From positions 62,001-126,000 of the forward strand of contig NZ_FNFV01000005.1 of the NCBI RefSeq assembly GCF_900102905.1: a stretch of 64,000 nucleotides of DNA, given 5' to 3'. Made by a program: the position numbers and the translations under genes. Each line of letters opens with the position of its first letter. Position 1 is the stretch's first letter. Shown piece by piece: positions 10,541 through 20,218 of this stretch. The notes under the pieces were generated by a model. That model saw nothing but the letters and a program-made list of their open reading frames with translations. It did no database searches and was not told the DNA's origin. This stretch comes from Meinhardsimonia xiamenensis (GTDB lineage: Bacteria > Pseudomonadota > Alphaproteobacteria > Rhodobacterales > Rhodobacteraceae).

Positions 10541-10636
10541 GGCTGTATCTCCCTGGTCACTGCCGAAAATCGAGACCGGAAACTACCTTTCGCCCCGCGC
10601 CGTTTCAAGCGGCAAAATCGCGTCCGGCGGCCCGTT

Positions 10637-11485
10637 TCAGTCAAGAAAGGCCTTCTCGACCACATAGGTCTGGGGATCGGAGTTGGCGCCCTCCTCAAGC
10701 TCCCAGTCCTCGAGCAGCGCCTTGAGCTCGAGGTTGAAGGCAAGATTGCCGCAGATCATCGCCCGGTCCTTCTCAGGCGTGATCGGGTCGAGCCCGAGAT
10801 CCTCGAACACCTCGCCCGAGCGCAACAGGTCGGTGATGCGGCCCATCTTGTGGCTCTCCTCGCGGGTGGTCGTGGGGTAGTAGTGGAGCCGCTTCTCGAA
10901 GCCCGCGCCAAAGAGCTCCTGATAGAGTTCATTGGTGCGCAGGTCCTCGATGAGCTCGCGCCCGTAGGTCAGCTCGCCCACCTCCCGGCAGGTGTGGGTC
11001 AGAATGACCTGATCGTATTTCTCCCAGGTTTCCGGCTCGCGCAGGAGCGAGGCGAAGGGGGCGATCCCGGTGCCGGTGGCGAAGAACCAGAGCCGCTTGC
11101 CGGGCAGGAGCGCGTCATGCACCAGCGTGCCCACGGGTTTGGGGCGCAGGATGATCTGATCGCCCGGGCGAATGTGCTGAAGCCGCGAGGTCAACGGCCC
11201 GTTCGGCACCTTGATCGAGTAGAACTCGAGCTCGTCTTCCCAGCTCGGCGAGGCGATCGAATAGGCGCGCAGCAAGGGCTTGCCGTTGTCGCCCATGAGC
11301 CCGATCATCACGAATTCGCCGGCGCGAAAGCGGAAGCTCGGCGGCCGCGTCACCCGGAAGCGGAACAGCCTGTCGGTGTAATGCTGCACCTCGGTCACGG
11401 TCTGCGCATCGGGCAGGGCGGGCTTCCTCGGCGCGGGGGTGGCGGCGGCGGTGTCGGTCACGGGTCTGAGCTCGGTCATCTTCAT
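10637..11485 (-). CDS. fpr: Ferredoxin/flavodoxin-NADP reductase
   Basis: A 282-residue FAD enzyme that moves electrons between NADPH and ferredoxin or flavodoxin. The FAD site is RAYSIASPSWEDELEFYSIK and the NADP-binding segment is FFATGTGIAPFASLLRE; the end TYVVEKAFLD is typical. It lies 79 bp downstream of the DUF934 gene of the sulfate assimilation operon, where it plausibly supplies reductant to the sulfite reductase. An N-terminal stretch of about 25 residues rich in Ala, Pro and Thr precedes the fold; a start at the second Met (residue 3) is also possible. Confidence 0.9.
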   Translation of the reverse strand: MKMTELRPVTDTAAATPAPRKPALPDAQTVTEVQHYTDRLFRFRVTRPPSFRFRAGEFVMIGLMGDNGKPLLRAYSIASPSWEDELEFYSIKVPNGPLTSRLQHIRPGDQIILRPKPVGTLVHDALLPGKRLWFFATGTGIAPFASLLREPETWEKYDQVILTHTCREVGELTYGRELIEDLRTNELYQELFGAGFEKRLHYYPTTTREESHKMGRITDLLRSGEVFEDLGLDPITPEKDRAMICGNLAFNLELKALLEDWELEEGANSDPQTYVVEKAFLD

Positions 11486-11564
11486 GCATCATCCGGCGGG
11501 GTCGGTGGCCCGATACCGCCGGAGCCTCTGATAGTCGTTGATCTGGATCAGGAAAAGGGCCGCA

Positions 11565-11951
11565 TCAGCCGCGCAGCCGCGACTGATGGTCGTGCTCGCG
11601 CCAGTTGGCGCGGGAAAGCCACTGCTCTTCAGGCTGGCGGCGGGCGAGCGCATCATCGATCTCGACCTCGTCGAACCCCGAGCGCCGGGCCATGGCATAC
11701 TGCTCGGCAATGACGTGACCCGCCGCCCGCAGCCGCCCGCGATAGCCCATCAGCCGCAGCCGCCGGGCAATGGTGAAACCGCGCCCGTCGGCAAAGCTCG
11801 GAAACAGCACGCGGATCATCTCCACGCCGTCGAGCCGGCCGGCAAGCTCCAGAACATTCGTGTCCGGAGCCAGCTCGAGCGCGCGCGGCGCCTCGAAGCC
11901 GCCCTGCCAGTCGTCGGGCGAAAAGCCCTTGTCGGTCACGATCACCGTCAT
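11565..11951 (-). CDS. DUF934 sulfate-assimilation protein
   Basis: A 128-residue DUF934 protein (TDKGFSPDDWQGG at the N-terminus; LFPSFADGRGFTIARRLR in the middle). The family is almost always next to cysH and sulfite reductase and is assumed to help sulfate or sulfite reduction; its chemistry is not known to me. Here it is the gene after cysH, separated by 97 bp that contain repeat copy C. Confidence 0.85.
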   Translation of the reverse strand: MTVIVTDKGFSPDDWQGGFEAPRALELAPDTNVLELAGRLDGVEMIRVLFPSFADGRGFTIARRLRLMGYRGRLRAAGHVIAEQYAMARRSGFDEVEIDDALARRQPEEQWLSRANWREHDHQSRLRG

Positions 11952-11985
11952 GTCCTGTCCTCCAACCCGGGGCCGTGCCGGGTGT

Positions 11986-12036
11986 CATCATCCTGGTTCA
12001 AATACCCTCGCCGAAGGCGCGCGGCGCAAGCCGCGC
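11986..12036 (-). repeat. Hairpin-plus-tail element, copy C
   Basis: Read on the minus strand, a 7-bp hairpin (GCGCGGC with GCCGCGC, 4-nt loop, 12019-12036) starts 13 bases after the cysH stop and is followed by GCCTTCGGC, GGGTATTTG, AA and CCAGGATGATG. It lies between cysH and the DUF934 gene in the sense direction. Confidence 0.7.
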
Positions 12037-12048
12037 TCCCCCCGCGCC

Positions 12049-12813
12049 TCAGCCGCGCGCCGCCGCTCCGTCGGGGCCGGGGCCGCGCACCGCGCGCCCA
12101 CCGATGAAGTGGATGCCGCATTCGGTCTTCGCCCGGCCCGGCCAGCGCCCGGCGCGCGGATCCTCGTCGTCCGAGGTCGGCTGGGTGCAGGGCGCGCAGC
12201 CGATCGATCGGTAGCCGAGGCTCACCAGCGGATGGCGCGGCAGCTCGTGTGCGTCCATGTAGCCGCGCACCTCCTCGGCCGACCAGCGCGCCAGCGGATT
12301 GATCTTCAGGCGTCCCGTTCCGGTTTCCGCCTCGACCACCGGCAGCGCGCGCCGGGCACCGCCCTGATAGCGCTTGCGCCCGGTGATCCAGGCGGCAAAG
12401 CCCTCGAGCGCGGCCGCGAGCGGCTCGGTCTTGCGCAGGGTGCAGCATCCGTCCGGGTCCGACAGGTGCAGGATGCCGTCGGGATCGCGCCTGAGCACCT
12501 CGGCGCGGTCGGGGGTGATCCGGCGCACGTCTTTGAGGCCCAGTTCCTCGGCCAGCCGCCGCTGATAGGCCAGCGTCTCGGCAAACAGCATCTCGGTGTC
12601 GAGAAACAGCACCGGCAGCGACGGCTCAAGGCGCGAGACCATGTGCAAGAGCACCACCGACTCGGCGCCGAAGGAGCTGACCAGCGCAAGCGGGGCCAGC
12701 GCCTCCTCGGCCAGCGCGGCGGCAAGGATCTCCTCCGCCGCCGCTCCCTCGAGACGGGCGTCAAGCGCGGCCGCCCGCTCCGCGAGCGTCCGGGTTTCGG
12801 CATCAAGCGGCAT
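12049..12813 (-). CDS. cysH: Adenylyl/phosphoadenylyl-sulfate reductase
   Basis: A 254-residue reductase that uses thioredoxin to turn activated sulfate into sulfite. Cys123-Cys124 with Cys206 and Cys209 (CC...CxxC) are the four ligands of a [4Fe-4S] cluster, the mark of the APS-reducing bacterial type. The catalytic Cys232 sits in ECGIHF. The PP-loop motif is VSSFGAES. I start it at ATG 12813 because the longer frame adds Arg-rich residues unlike the family. It overlaps the end of the sulfite reductase gene by 11 bases, which indicates an operon. Substrate preference is inferred from the cluster ligands. Confidence 0.92.
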   Translation of the reverse strand: MPLDAETRTLAERAAALDARLEGAAAEEILAAALAEEALAPLALVSSFGAESVVLLHMVSRLEPSLPVLFLDTEMLFAETLAYQRRLAEELGLKDVRRITPDRAEVLRRDPDGILHLSDPDGCCTLRKTEPLAAALEGFAAWITGRKRYQGGARRALPVVEAETGTGRLKINPLARWSAEEVRGYMDAHELPRHPLVSLGYRSIGCAPCTQPTSDDEDPRAGRWPGRAKTECGIHFIGGRAVRGPGPDGAAARG

Positions 12814-14470
12814 CGGCCTTCTCCTCGCCATAGAGCGCGGCGTGGAAGGGCGCGTGGCCCACCCGCCGCAACGTCTCGCCAAACCGTTCCGCGGGGCTCT
12901 CGCGCAGCTCGAGATAGGCCAGCATCAGCCGCTCCACCGCGGGCACGATCTCGTCGTAGGAGAAGCCCGGGCCGGTCCGGCTGCCGATGGCCGCCTCGGG
13001 CCCGGCGTCGCCGCCCAGCGTGATCTGATAGGTCTCCACGCCCGCACGCTCGAGGCCGAGAATGCCGATGTCGCCCAGGTGATGGTGGCCGCAGGCGTTG
13101 ATGCAGCCCGAGATCTTGATCTTCATCGGGCCCACTTCATGCTCGATCCTGAGTTCCTCCACGCGCCGGGCAATGCCCTGGGCGACGGGAATGGAGCGCG
13201 CGGTCGCGAGCGCGCAGTAATCCATGCCGGGGCAGGAGATGATGTCGGAGGCAAGCCCGACATTGGCCGTGGCCAGCCCCGCGGCCTTCAGCCGGGCGTG
13301 GATCTCGGGCAGATCGGCCTTGTGGACATGCGGCAGCACGAGGTTCTGCTCGTGGCTCACCCTGATCTCGCCGTGGCCGAACTCCTCGGCGAGATCGGCG
13401 ACAAGGCGCATCTGCGCGGCGGTGGCATCGCCCGGCGTCGCGCCATGGGCCTTCAGGCTGATGGTCGCGATGGCGTAGCCCTCGGTCCGGTGGGGGGCGA
13501 GGTTGGTGTCGGCCCAGGCGCGGAAAACCGGGTCGGCCGCGCGGGCGGCCTCGAAGGGGGCGGTGTCGCGGCGGACGAAATCGGGTGCGCGGAACATCCG
13601 CGCAATCCGCGCGAGCACCTCCTGATCGACGCCGGTGAAGCTGGGGCGCAGCTCGGCAAAGCGGGCCTCCACGAGCTCGCGGATGCGCTCGATGCCCAGC
13701 TCGTGCACGATGATCTTGATGCGCGCCTTGTACTTGTTGTCGCGCCGTCCGAACTCGTTGAAGACGCTCAGGATCGCCTCGACGTAGGGCAGCAGGTCTT
13801 CCTTGGGCAGGAAACTGCGCACGACCTTGCCGAGCATCGGCGTGCGCCCGAGCCCGCCGCCCACCAGCACCTCGAAGCCTTCCGCCCCGTCGGCGTTGCG
13901 CACGATCCTCAGCCCGATGTCGTGAACAGCCGTCGCCGCCCGGTCCCGCGGGCTTCCGGTGATGGCGATCTTGAACTTGCGCGGCAGGAACTGGAATTCG
14001 GGGTGGTCGGTGGACCACTGGCGCAGAAGCTCGGCCCAGGGGCGCGGGTCGGCGATCTCGTCGGCGGCGGCGCCGGCGAAGTGATCGGCGGTGACATTGC
14101 GCACGGTGTTGCCCGAGGTCTGGATGGCGTGCATGTCGACCTCGGCCAGCGCCTCGAGGATGTCGGGAATGTCGATCAGCCGCGGCCAGTTGAACTGGAT
14201 GTTCTGGCGCGTGGTGAAATGGCCGTAGCCCTTGTCCCACCGCTCCGCGATCATGGCGAGCTGGCGCAGCTGGCGCGGGTTGAGCGTGCCGTAGGGGATG
14301 GCCACCCGCAGCATGTAGGCGTGCAGCTGCAGATAGACGCCGTTCATCAGCCTCAGCGGGCGGAATTCGTCCTCGGTCAGCGAGCCGTCGAGCCGGCGCG
14401 CGACCTGGGCGCGGAACTGCCTGATGCGCTCGGCCAGAAAGGCGCGGTCCTCTGCGGAATACTCATACAT
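12803..14470 (-). CDS. Siroheme nitrite/sulfite reductase (hemoprotein)
   Basis: A 555-residue siroheme/[4Fe-4S] reductase that takes sulfite to sulfide with six electrons. The two paired nitrite/sulfite reductase half-domains are visible (TRQNIQFNW in the first). The cluster cysteines are in CPGMDYC and GCINACGHHH near the C-terminal third. Its place between DUF2849 and cysH argues for sulfite rather than nitrite. The start ATG 14470 overlaps the DUF2849 stop by 8 bases. A siroheme synthase (cysG), which I recall as common at the head of this operon in related bacteria, is not here. Confidence 0.9.
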   Translation of the reverse strand: MYEYSAEDRAFLAERIRQFRAQVARRLDGSLTEDEFRPLRLMNGVYLQLHAYMLRVAIPYGTLNPRQLRQLAMIAERWDKGYGHFTTRQNIQFNWPRLIDIPDILEALAEVDMHAIQTSGNTVRNVTADHFAGAAADEIADPRPWAELLRQWSTDHPEFQFLPRKFKIAITGSPRDRAATAVHDIGLRIVRNADGAEGFEVLVGGGLGRTPMLGKVVRSFLPKEDLLPYVEAILSVFNEFGRRDNKYKARIKIIVHELGIERIRELVEARFAELRPSFTGVDQEVLARIARMFRAPDFVRRDTAPFEAARAADPVFRAWADTNLAPHRTEGYAIATISLKAHGATPGDATAAQMRLVADLAEEFGHGEIRVSHEQNLVLPHVHKADLPEIHARLKAAGLATANVGLASDIISCPGMDYCALATARSIPVAQGIARRVEELRIEHEVGPMKIKISGCINACGHHHLGDIGILGLERAGVETYQITLGGDAGPEAAIGSRTGPGFSYDEIVPAVERLMLAYLELRESPAERFGETLRRVGHAPFHAALYGEEKADAA

Positions 14471-14798
14471 TTCCCAGGGCCTCCTGCTTGCCGTGGGGGT
14501 AGTTGGAAGGACCCTTGGCGCGGAACGCCTCGCGGAAATGCGCAGGCTCGACCGCGCCGCCAGGGCCGCGGCGGGCGGGGGCGAGATAGGCGCCGACCAC
14601 CCGGTCGGGCTGGCCCTGCGCGAACAGAAGCCGGATCTGCGCATGCGCCTCGTCCTCGATCAGCTCGGCCTCGGCAATGCGCGGTGTCCAGCGGTCATCG
14701 GCGGTGAGATACACCACCTCGCCGCCCAGAAGCTCGTTGGCGGTAACCACCTGCGCCTGGGGTGCGCCGGGTTTGCGCCTCGGTGATGCGCTCGTCAT
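14463..14798 (-). CDS. DUF2849 protein
   Basis: A 111-residue DUF2849 protein (ANELLGGEVVYLTADDRWTP at the N-terminus). The family sits immediately upstream of sulfite reductase in many alphaproteobacteria and has no established activity. The start ATG 14798 follows CAGGAGGTTGCC, a strong ribosome site. As first gene of the operon, its upstream region (14799-14918) is shared with the divergent Lrp-type regulator. Confidence 0.85.
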   Translation of the reverse strand: MTSASPRRKPGAPQAQVVTANELLGGEVVYLTADDRWTPRIAEAELIEDEAHAQIRLLFAQGQPDRVVGAYLAPARRGPGGAVEPAHFREAFRAKGPSNYPHGKQEALGNV

Positions 14799-14881
14799 GG
14801 CAACCTCCTGCTCTGCATGGCTTGCCTTTGGCGGGAAATTAGGAGATTTTCCCCACGAAACGCCATAGGGTCGGAAAAATA

Positions 14882-14895
14882 AGAACACTTGTTCT
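14882..14895. promoter_or_regulatory. Palindromic operator candidate between cys operon and Lrp gene
   Basis: AGAACACTTGTTCT is a perfect 6-2-6 inverted repeat in the 120-bp AT-richer gap between divergent genes. It lies 24 bases before the Lrp-type start and 84 bases before the DUF2849 start, so it could serve self-control of the regulator and control of the operon. Lrp/AsnC proteins bind such short dyads; the pairing is inferred from position. Confidence 0.55.
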
Positions 14896-14918
14896 CCAAA
14901 AGGTGAAGGGAAAAGACG

Positions 14919-15407
14919 ATGTCCCAAGATCGGGCGAAGGAGGAAACGCCGGTCCGGCTTGACGAGCTTGACCGGAAAATCCTCGCCGAACTGCAGCGCG
15001 ACGCCTCCCGCTCGCTTGACGAGATCGCCCGCGCGGTGGGCTCGTCGAAGACCCCGGTATGGAACCGCATCCGCAAGCTCAAGGCCGCCGGCGTGATCCG
15101 CAAGGAGACGGTGATTCTCGACCCGGACGCTCTGGGGCTCGAGGCCTGCTTCTTCGTGCTCGTGCGCACCTCCGAGCACGAGGCCGGCTGGCAGGCGCGG
15201 TTCCTCGAGGCCTTGCGCGCGCGCCCCGAGGTTCTCGAGGCGCACCGGCTCGCAGGCGAGATCGACTATATCCTGAAGGTGCGGGTGAAGAACGCGCGCG
15301 CCTATGACGCCTTCTACCAGGCGCTGATCTCGGAGGTGAAGATCTTCAACGTCACCGCGCTCCTGTCGATGGAGGAGATCAAGGCCACCACCGAGCTGCC
15401 GTTGTAG
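14919..15407 (+). CDS. Lrp/AsnC family transcriptional regulator
   Basis: A 162-residue regulator with an N-terminal winged helix-turn-helix (LDELDRKILAELQRDASRS to GVIRKETVIL, residues 13-66) and a C-terminal RAM/AsnC ligand-binding domain (LEACFFVLVRTSEHEAGW to EIKATTELPL). It is divergent from the sulfate assimilation operon, with a palindrome between them, so control of sulfur assimilation is the likeliest role. The inducing ligand is unknown. The start ATG follows AAGGTGAAGG. Confidence 0.88.
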   Translation: MSQDRAKEETPVRLDELDRKILAELQRDASRSLDEIARAVGSSKTPVWNRIRKLKAAGVIRKETVILDPDALGLEACFFVLVRTSEHEAGWQARFLEALRARPEVLEAHRLAGEIDYILKVRVKNARAYDAFYQALISEVKIFNVTALLSMEEIKATTELPL

Positions 15408-15673
15408 AGCGCGGTGCGCTCACTCGACTTCATTCCGCCCGGGGCGCGGGACGCGGCCCGGGCATGCGCCCGCCCGCCCCCTGGCGGGCGCATTCGCGCC
15501 CACCCGGGCGGCCGCATGCCCTCCGTTCGGCTTTCCGGCAAATCGGTTTGGCTTCCACATGCTGCAAGAGCGGGATGAGGTCGAATGGAACCGCCCGCTC
15601 CGCGGCACCGCGATGACGCGGTGCGTTGCCCTTGCCGATTCAACCCCGCTTCATCTCGTTCCAGCTGCGCGCC
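15408..15673. other. Non-coding gap between convergent genes
   Basis: This 266-base gap separates the Lrp gene from the convergent decarboxylase. It holds GC-rich inverted repeats such as GCGGGCGC near 15480 and CCGCGATGACGCGG near 15610, but no T tract and no convincing gene. Short frames here are continuations or shadows. Confidence 0.5.
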
Positions 15674-16843
15674 TCAGATCGCCACCACCTCGAGCGGCGG
15701 AAAGCCGTTGAAGCCGACAGAGGCGTAGGTGGAGGTGTAGGCTCCGGCGTTGCGGATGATCACCCGGTCGCCGGCGGCGAGCGAGAGGGGAAGCATCACC
15801 GGCCGGCGCTCGTAGAGCACATCGGCCGAATCGCAGGAGGGACCGGCGAGGATGCAGGGGCCCGTCGCCTCGCCATCCTTCTCCGTCAGGATCGGATAGC
15901 GGATCGCCTCGCCCTCGCACTCCGCAAGCCCCGAGAAGCGGCCGATGTCGAGATAGACCCAGCGGTGCAGATCCATGGGCGACTTGCGCGCCACAAGCAG
16001 CACCTCAGCCCCGATCGCGCCCGCCTCGGCGACAAGCCCGCGCCCCGGCTCGGCCATGATCTCGCGCGCGTCGGGAAAGCGCGCGTCCACCTGCGCCATC
16101 ACCCCCTCGGCGTAAGTCCGCGGCGCGGGCACGGCGCTGTCGTAAGCCGCGGGAAAGCCGCCGCCGATATTCAGAAGCCGCAGGTCATGACCTGCCGCCC
16201 GCGCCGCCGCCCAGACCGCGGCGACCTGATCGAGCACCGGCCGCCACATGGAGGGCGCGCGCGTCTGCGAGCCGACGTGAAAGGAAAGCCCCGCCGGCTC
16301 GAGCCCCAGCGCGCGCGCCCGGTCAAGGAGCGCAAGCGCCGTCTCGGGCGCGCAGCCGAACTTGCGGCTCAGCGGCCAGTCGGCCTCGCTCGAGGCGACG
16401 GCAAGGCGGATGTAGACCGAGGCGCCGGGCGCGTGCGCCGCGATCTTGTCAATCTCCTCCTCCGCGTCGGCGGCAAAGAGGCGCACGCCCGCGGCATGGG
16501 CGAAGGCGATGTCCGCCGGCCGCTTGATGGTGTTGCCGAAGCTGATGTCGGCGCCGCGCGCGCCCGCGGCGATGCAGGACTCGATCTCGGCGCGGGAGGC
16601 GGCATCGAAGCGACAGCCCTCGGCGGCGAGGCGGGCGAGGATCGCGGGGTGCGGGTTGGCCTTCACCGCGTAGTGGATCGCGGCCCGCCCGAGCCCCGCT
16701 GCAAGCGCGCGGTAGCGCGCGGCAACGGCCTCGGTGTCGATCACCAGCGTCGGCCGCTCAAAGCGGCTCCCGGCGATGAAGCGCTCGGCACGGGTGAGGC
16801 AAGCGAAGCGAGGGGCGCGGGCGCCCTCGGGCAGCGTGGTCAT
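15674..16843 (-). CDS. Type III PLP decarboxylase (ornithine/lysine type)
   Basis: A 389-residue fold-type III decarboxylase with an alanine-racemase-like barrel. Lys61 in HYAVKANPHP is the PLP lysine; LLNIGGGFP binds phosphate; Cys337 in GPSCDSADV is the active-site cysteine on the C-terminal domain. That GPSCDSADV motif with DIGRFSGLAE fits ornithine or lysine decarboxylase better than diaminopimelate decarboxylase, which favours polyamine synthesis (putrescine or cadaverine). The exact amino acid is not certain. It stands alone, convergent with the Lrp gene. Confidence 0.87.
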   Translation of the reverse strand: MTTLPEGARAPRFACLTRAERFIAGSRFERPTLVIDTEAVAARYRALAAGLGRAAIHYAVKANPHPAILARLAAEGCRFDAASRAEIESCIAAGARGADISFGNTIKRPADIAFAHAAGVRLFAADAEEEIDKIAAHAPGASVYIRLAVASSEADWPLSRKFGCAPETALALLDRARALGLEPAGLSFHVGSQTRAPSMWRPVLDQVAAVWAAARAAGHDLRLLNIGGGFPAAYDSAVPAPRTYAEGVMAQVDARFPDAREIMAEPGRGLVAEAGAIGAEVLLVARKSPMDLHRWVYLDIGRFSGLAECEGEAIRYPILTEKDGEATGPCILAGPSCDSADVLYERRPVMLPLSLAAGDRVIIRNAGAYTSTYASVGFNGFPPLEVVAI

Positions 16844-17000
16844 GGGTCTCTCTCCAACAGACCGGGGGCCGGACAGGGCCCGAGTTCCAGCGGGGAGACG
16901 TTACCGTCGCTGCATGGGCGCGAAGCCGGGGCTCCGGCCAGAGGCGCGTGCGTTGGCGTCCGTGGCGCGCGACATGGCTGTTCCGGTCGCGAAAATCAAG

Positions 17001-17039
17001 AAAAAAATGCGGCCGGCGCACATTCCGCACGCCGGCCGC
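17001..17039 (-). terminator. Intrinsic terminator after pntB
   Basis: Read on the minus strand, a perfect 10-bp stem GCGGCCGGCG / CGCCGGCCGC (17030-17039 with 17009-17018) with an 11-nt loop is followed by ATTTTTTTC. It lies about 28 bases after the pntB stop and ends the pnt operon. Confidence 0.88.
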
Positions 17040-17067
17040 CGGGTCTGCCGCGCGCGGCGGCAGGATC

Positions 17068-18564
17068 TCAGTCGATGCGCGACAGGAGCGCGTCGATGGA
17101 CTCGCGCGCATCGCCATAGAGCATGCGCGTGTTCTCCTTGTAGAACAGCGGGTTCTCGATGCCCGAATAGCCCGTGCCCTGACCGCGCTTGAGCACGATC
17201 ACGTTCTTGGCCTTCCACACCTCCAGAACCGGCATGCCGGCGATGGGCGAGTTCGGATCCTCCTGCGCGGCGGGGTTCACGATGTCGTTGGCGCCGATGA
17301 CGATGACGACATCGGTATTGGGGAAGTCGTCGTTGATCTCGTCCATCTCCAGCACGATGTCATAGGGCACCCGCGCCTCGGCCAGAAGCACGTTCATGTG
17401 CCCCGGCAGCCGCCCGGCGACGGGATGGATGGCAAAGCGCACCTCCTTGCCCTTCGCCCGCAGCTTGCGCGTGAGCTCGGCGACGGCGTTCTGTGCCTGC
17501 GCCACCGCCATGCCGTAGCCCGGCACGATGATGATCGAATCGGCCTCCTCAAGAAGCGCGGCCGCGCCGTCGGGGTCGATCGGCACCATCTCGCCCGAGA
17601 CCTCGGCCGCAGGCCCGCCGGTGCCGCCGAAGCCGCCGAGGATCACCGAGATGAAGGAACGGTTCATCGCCCGGCACATGATGTAGCTCAGGATCGCACC
17701 CGAGGAGCCGACGAGCGCACCCACCACGATCAACAGGTCATTGCCGAGCGAGAAGCCGATCGCCGCGGCCGCCCAGCCCGAGTAGCTGTTGAGCATGGAG
17801 ACGACCACCGGCATGTCGGCTCCACCGATGCCCATGATGAGGTGATAGCCGACGAAGAGCGCGGCGAGCGTCATCACGAGGAGCGGCAGAAGCCCGCCGC
17901 TCTGGAAATACCACACGATGCACAGAAGCGAGACGAGCGCGGCAGCGGCGTTGAGCGCGTGCCCCCCCGGCAGCTTCTTCGCCGCCGAGGTGATCTTGCC
18001 CGCGAGCTTGCCGAAGGCCACCACGGAGCCCGTGAAGGTCACCGCCCCGATCAGGATCCCGAGGAAGAGCTCGAGCCTGAGCACCGCGATCTCGGCAGCG
18101 GTCTTCTTGGCCACGACCGCGGCGAAGCCCTGAAACTGGCCGATCACCGGCTTGGCCGCCGCCACCACATCGGCGTTGGCGTGCTCGGGCAGCGGAAAGG
18201 GGATCCCGGCGGCCATGTAGGCGGCGGTGACGCGCCCGATCTCGAGATGGGCGTTGAAGCCCACGAAGACGGCCGCGAGGCCGACGAGGCTGTGCATGGC
18301 CGCGACAAGCTGGGGCATCTCCGTCATCTGCACCCGCTTGGCCACATACCAGCCGATCACGCCGCCCGCGGCGATCAGGATCAGCGACAGCCCCCAAAGC
18401 CCCGCACCGGGCCCGGCGAGCGTGGCGACGACCGCCAGCGCCATGCCGACGATGCCGTACCAGACGGCGCGCTTGGCGCTCTCCTGGTTCGACAGCCCGC
18501 CCAGCGACAGGATGAAGAGGACGGCGGCAACGACATAGACCGCAACGGTGAAACTGGTTCCCAT
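17068..18564 (-). CDS. pntB: NAD(P) transhydrogenase subunit beta
   Basis: A 498-residue inner-membrane subunit of the proton-pumping transhydrogenase. The N-terminal two thirds is hydrophobic (about nine helices, including [21 protein letters not shown]). The C-terminal third is domain III, which binds NADP(H): [29 protein letters not shown] and [15 protein letters not shown]. With PntA it uses the proton gradient to make NADPH from NADH. I start it at ATG 18564, after TGAGGAGGCGG, 13 bp downstream of pntA, rather than at longer frames reaching into pntA. Confidence 0.94.
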   Translation of the reverse strand: MGTSFTVAVYVVAAVLFILSLGGLSNQESAKRAVWYGIVGMALAVVATLAGPGAGLWGLSLILIAAGGVIGWYVAKRVQMTEMPQLVAAMHSLVGLAAVFVGFNAHLEIGRVTAAYMAAGIPFPLPEHANADVVAAAKPVIGQFQGFAAVVAKKTAAEIAVLRLELFLGILIGAVTFTGSVVAFGKLAGKITSAAKKLPGGHALNAAAALVSLLCIVWYFQSGGLLPLLVMTLAALFVGYHLIMGIGGADMPVVVSMLNSYSGWAAAAIGFSLGNDLLIVVGALVGSSGAILSYIMCRAMNRSFISVILGGFGGTGGPAAEVSGEMVPIDPDGAAALLEEADSIIIVPGYGMAVAQAQNAVAELTRKLRAKGKEVRFAIHPVAGRLPGHMNVLLAEARVPYDIVLEMDEINDDFPNTDVVIVIGANDIVNPAAQEDPNSPIAGMPVLEVWKAKNVIVLKRGQGTGYSGIENPLFYKENTRMLYGDARESIDALLSRID

Positions 18565-18577
18565 GATCTCCGCCTCC

Positions 18578-20149
18578 TCAGGACTTCTGGAACATGGCGA
18601 GCATGCGCCGGGTGACGAGGAAGCCGCCGAAGATGTTGATCGCGGCCATGAACACCGAGGCGGCGGCAAGCACCACCACGAGCCATGAACCCGATCCCAT
18701 CTGCATGAGCGCGCCCACGATGATGATCGAGGAGATGGCGTTGGTGACTGCCATCAGCGGCGTGTGCAGGCTGTGGGCGACGTTCCAGATCACCTGGAAG
18801 CCGACGAAGACGGCGAGCACGAAAACGATGAAATGGGCCATGAAGCTCGCCGGCGCATAGGCGCCCACAAGCAGCATCGCAAGGCCCCCGAGCGTCAGCA
18901 GGCTCACCTGCCGGCGCGTGGCGGCGCGGAATTCGGCAAGCTCCTGGGCGCGTTTTTCTTCGGGCGTCAGCTCCTTGGGCTTGGGTGCCTTCGCCGGCGA
19001 GGCGATGGCCTGCACCTTCAGGGGCGGCGGTGGCCATGTGATCTCGCCGCCATGGGTGACGGTGGCCGAGCGGATGACGTCATCCTCCATGTTCACCACC
19101 GCCACGCCGTCCTTGTTCGGCGTGAGGTCGCTGACCATGTGGCGGATGTTGTTGGCATACATCGTCGAGGCCAGAGGCGCCATGCGACTCGGAAAGTCGG
19201 TGTAGCCGATGATGATGACGCCGTTTTCGGTGACGATGCGCTCGTCGGGCACGGTGAGATCGCAGTTGCCGCCGCGCTCGGCGGCGAGATCGACGATCAC
19301 CGAGCCGCGCTTCATGGCCTTGACCATGTCCTCGGTCCACAGCTTCGGCGCCGGGCGGTTGGGGATGAGCGCGGTGGTGATGACGATGTCCATCTCGGGG
19401 GCAAGCTCGCGGAACTTCTCGAGCTGCTTTTGCCGGAACTCCTCGGACTGCGGCGCGGCATAGCCCCCCGTGGCCGCCGAATCCTGGTTCTCGTCGAATT
19501 CGAGAAAGACGAACTCCGCCCCCATCGACTTGATCTGCTCTGCCACCTCGGGGCGCACGTCGAAGGCATAGACCTGCGCGCCGAGGCTCACCGCGGCGCC
19601 GATCGCGGCAAGCCCCGCCACGCCCGCGCCGACCACCAGCACCTTGGCCGGCGGCACCTTGCCCGCCGCCGTGACCTGACCGTTGAGGAAGCGGCCGAAA
19701 TTGGCGCTCGCCTCGATCACCGCGCGGTAGCCGGCGATGTTGGCCATGGAGCTCAGCGCATCCATCTTCTGGGCGCGCGAGATGCGCGGGACCATGTCCA
19801 TCGCGATGACGGTGGACTTCTTCTCGGCGCAGAGTTTCAGAAGCTCCTCGTTGGCGGCCGGGTAGAAGAAGGAGATCAGGATCTTGTCCTTCGTCAGCCG
19901 CTTGGCCTCGGTCTCGGTGGGCGGGCGCACCTTGGCCACGATGTCGGCGGCCTTCCACAGACCGGCGGCCGTCTTGACCACTTCGACACCGGCTTCTTCA
20001 TATTCCGCGTCGGAAAAGCCTGCCGCCTCGCCCGCGCCCGACTCGATCAGGCATTCATAGCCCAGCTTCTGCAGAGCACGGGCGCTCTCGGGGGTCATGG
20101 CGACCCGCGCTTCCCCCCTTGCCACCTCCTTTGGCGTGCCGATCTTCAC
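18578..20149 (-). CDS. pntA: NAD(P) transhydrogenase subunit alpha
   Basis: A 523-residue alpha subunit carrying the NAD(H)-binding domain I and, at its end, the alpha membrane segment as one chain (enterobacterial layout). [15 protein letters not shown] is the Rossmann loop; VIDVRPE-like FDVRPEV and [14 protein letters not shown] follow. Hydrophobic helices fill roughly residues 425-515. The start GTG 20149 gives the typical [20 protein letters not shown]; an upstream ATG would add 21 residues not seen in the family. Most alphaproteobacteria I recall split domain I and the membrane part into two genes; here they are fused. Confidence 0.92.
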   Translation of the reverse strand: MKIGTPKEVARGEARVAMTPESARALQKLGYECLIESGAGEAAGFSDAEYEEAGVEVVKTAAGLWKAADIVAKVRPPTETEAKRLTKDKILISFFYPAANEELLKLCAEKKSTVIAMDMVPRISRAQKMDALSSMANIAGYRAVIEASANFGRFLNGQVTAAGKVPPAKVLVVGAGVAGLAAIGAAVSLGAQVYAFDVRPEVAEQIKSMGAEFVFLEFDENQDSAATGGYAAPQSEEFRQKQLEKFRELAPEMDIVITTALIPNRPAPKLWTEDMVKAMKRGSVIVDLAAERGGNCDLTVPDERIVTENGVIIIGYTDFPSRMAPLASTMYANNIRHMVSDLTPNKDGVAVVNMEDDVIRSATVTHGGEITWPPPPLKVQAIASPAKAPKPKELTPEEKRAQELAEFRAATRRQVSLLTLGGLAMLLVGAYAPASFMAHFIVFVLAVFVGFQVIWNVAHSLHTPLMAVTNAISSIIIVGALMQMGSGSWLVVVLAAASVFMAAINIFGGFLVTRRMLAMFQKS

Positions 20150-20218
20150 GTCTCTCGCCCCTTTTCGCACAACCGCCGCCTCTTCGGGCGGCCGGAAGGT
20201 TTCATATACCACCGATCA

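Noticed and set aside
12803-14470. Assimilatory nitrite reductase
   Set aside because: The siroheme fold is shared, but cysH, DUF934 and DUF2849 neighbours indicate sulfite.
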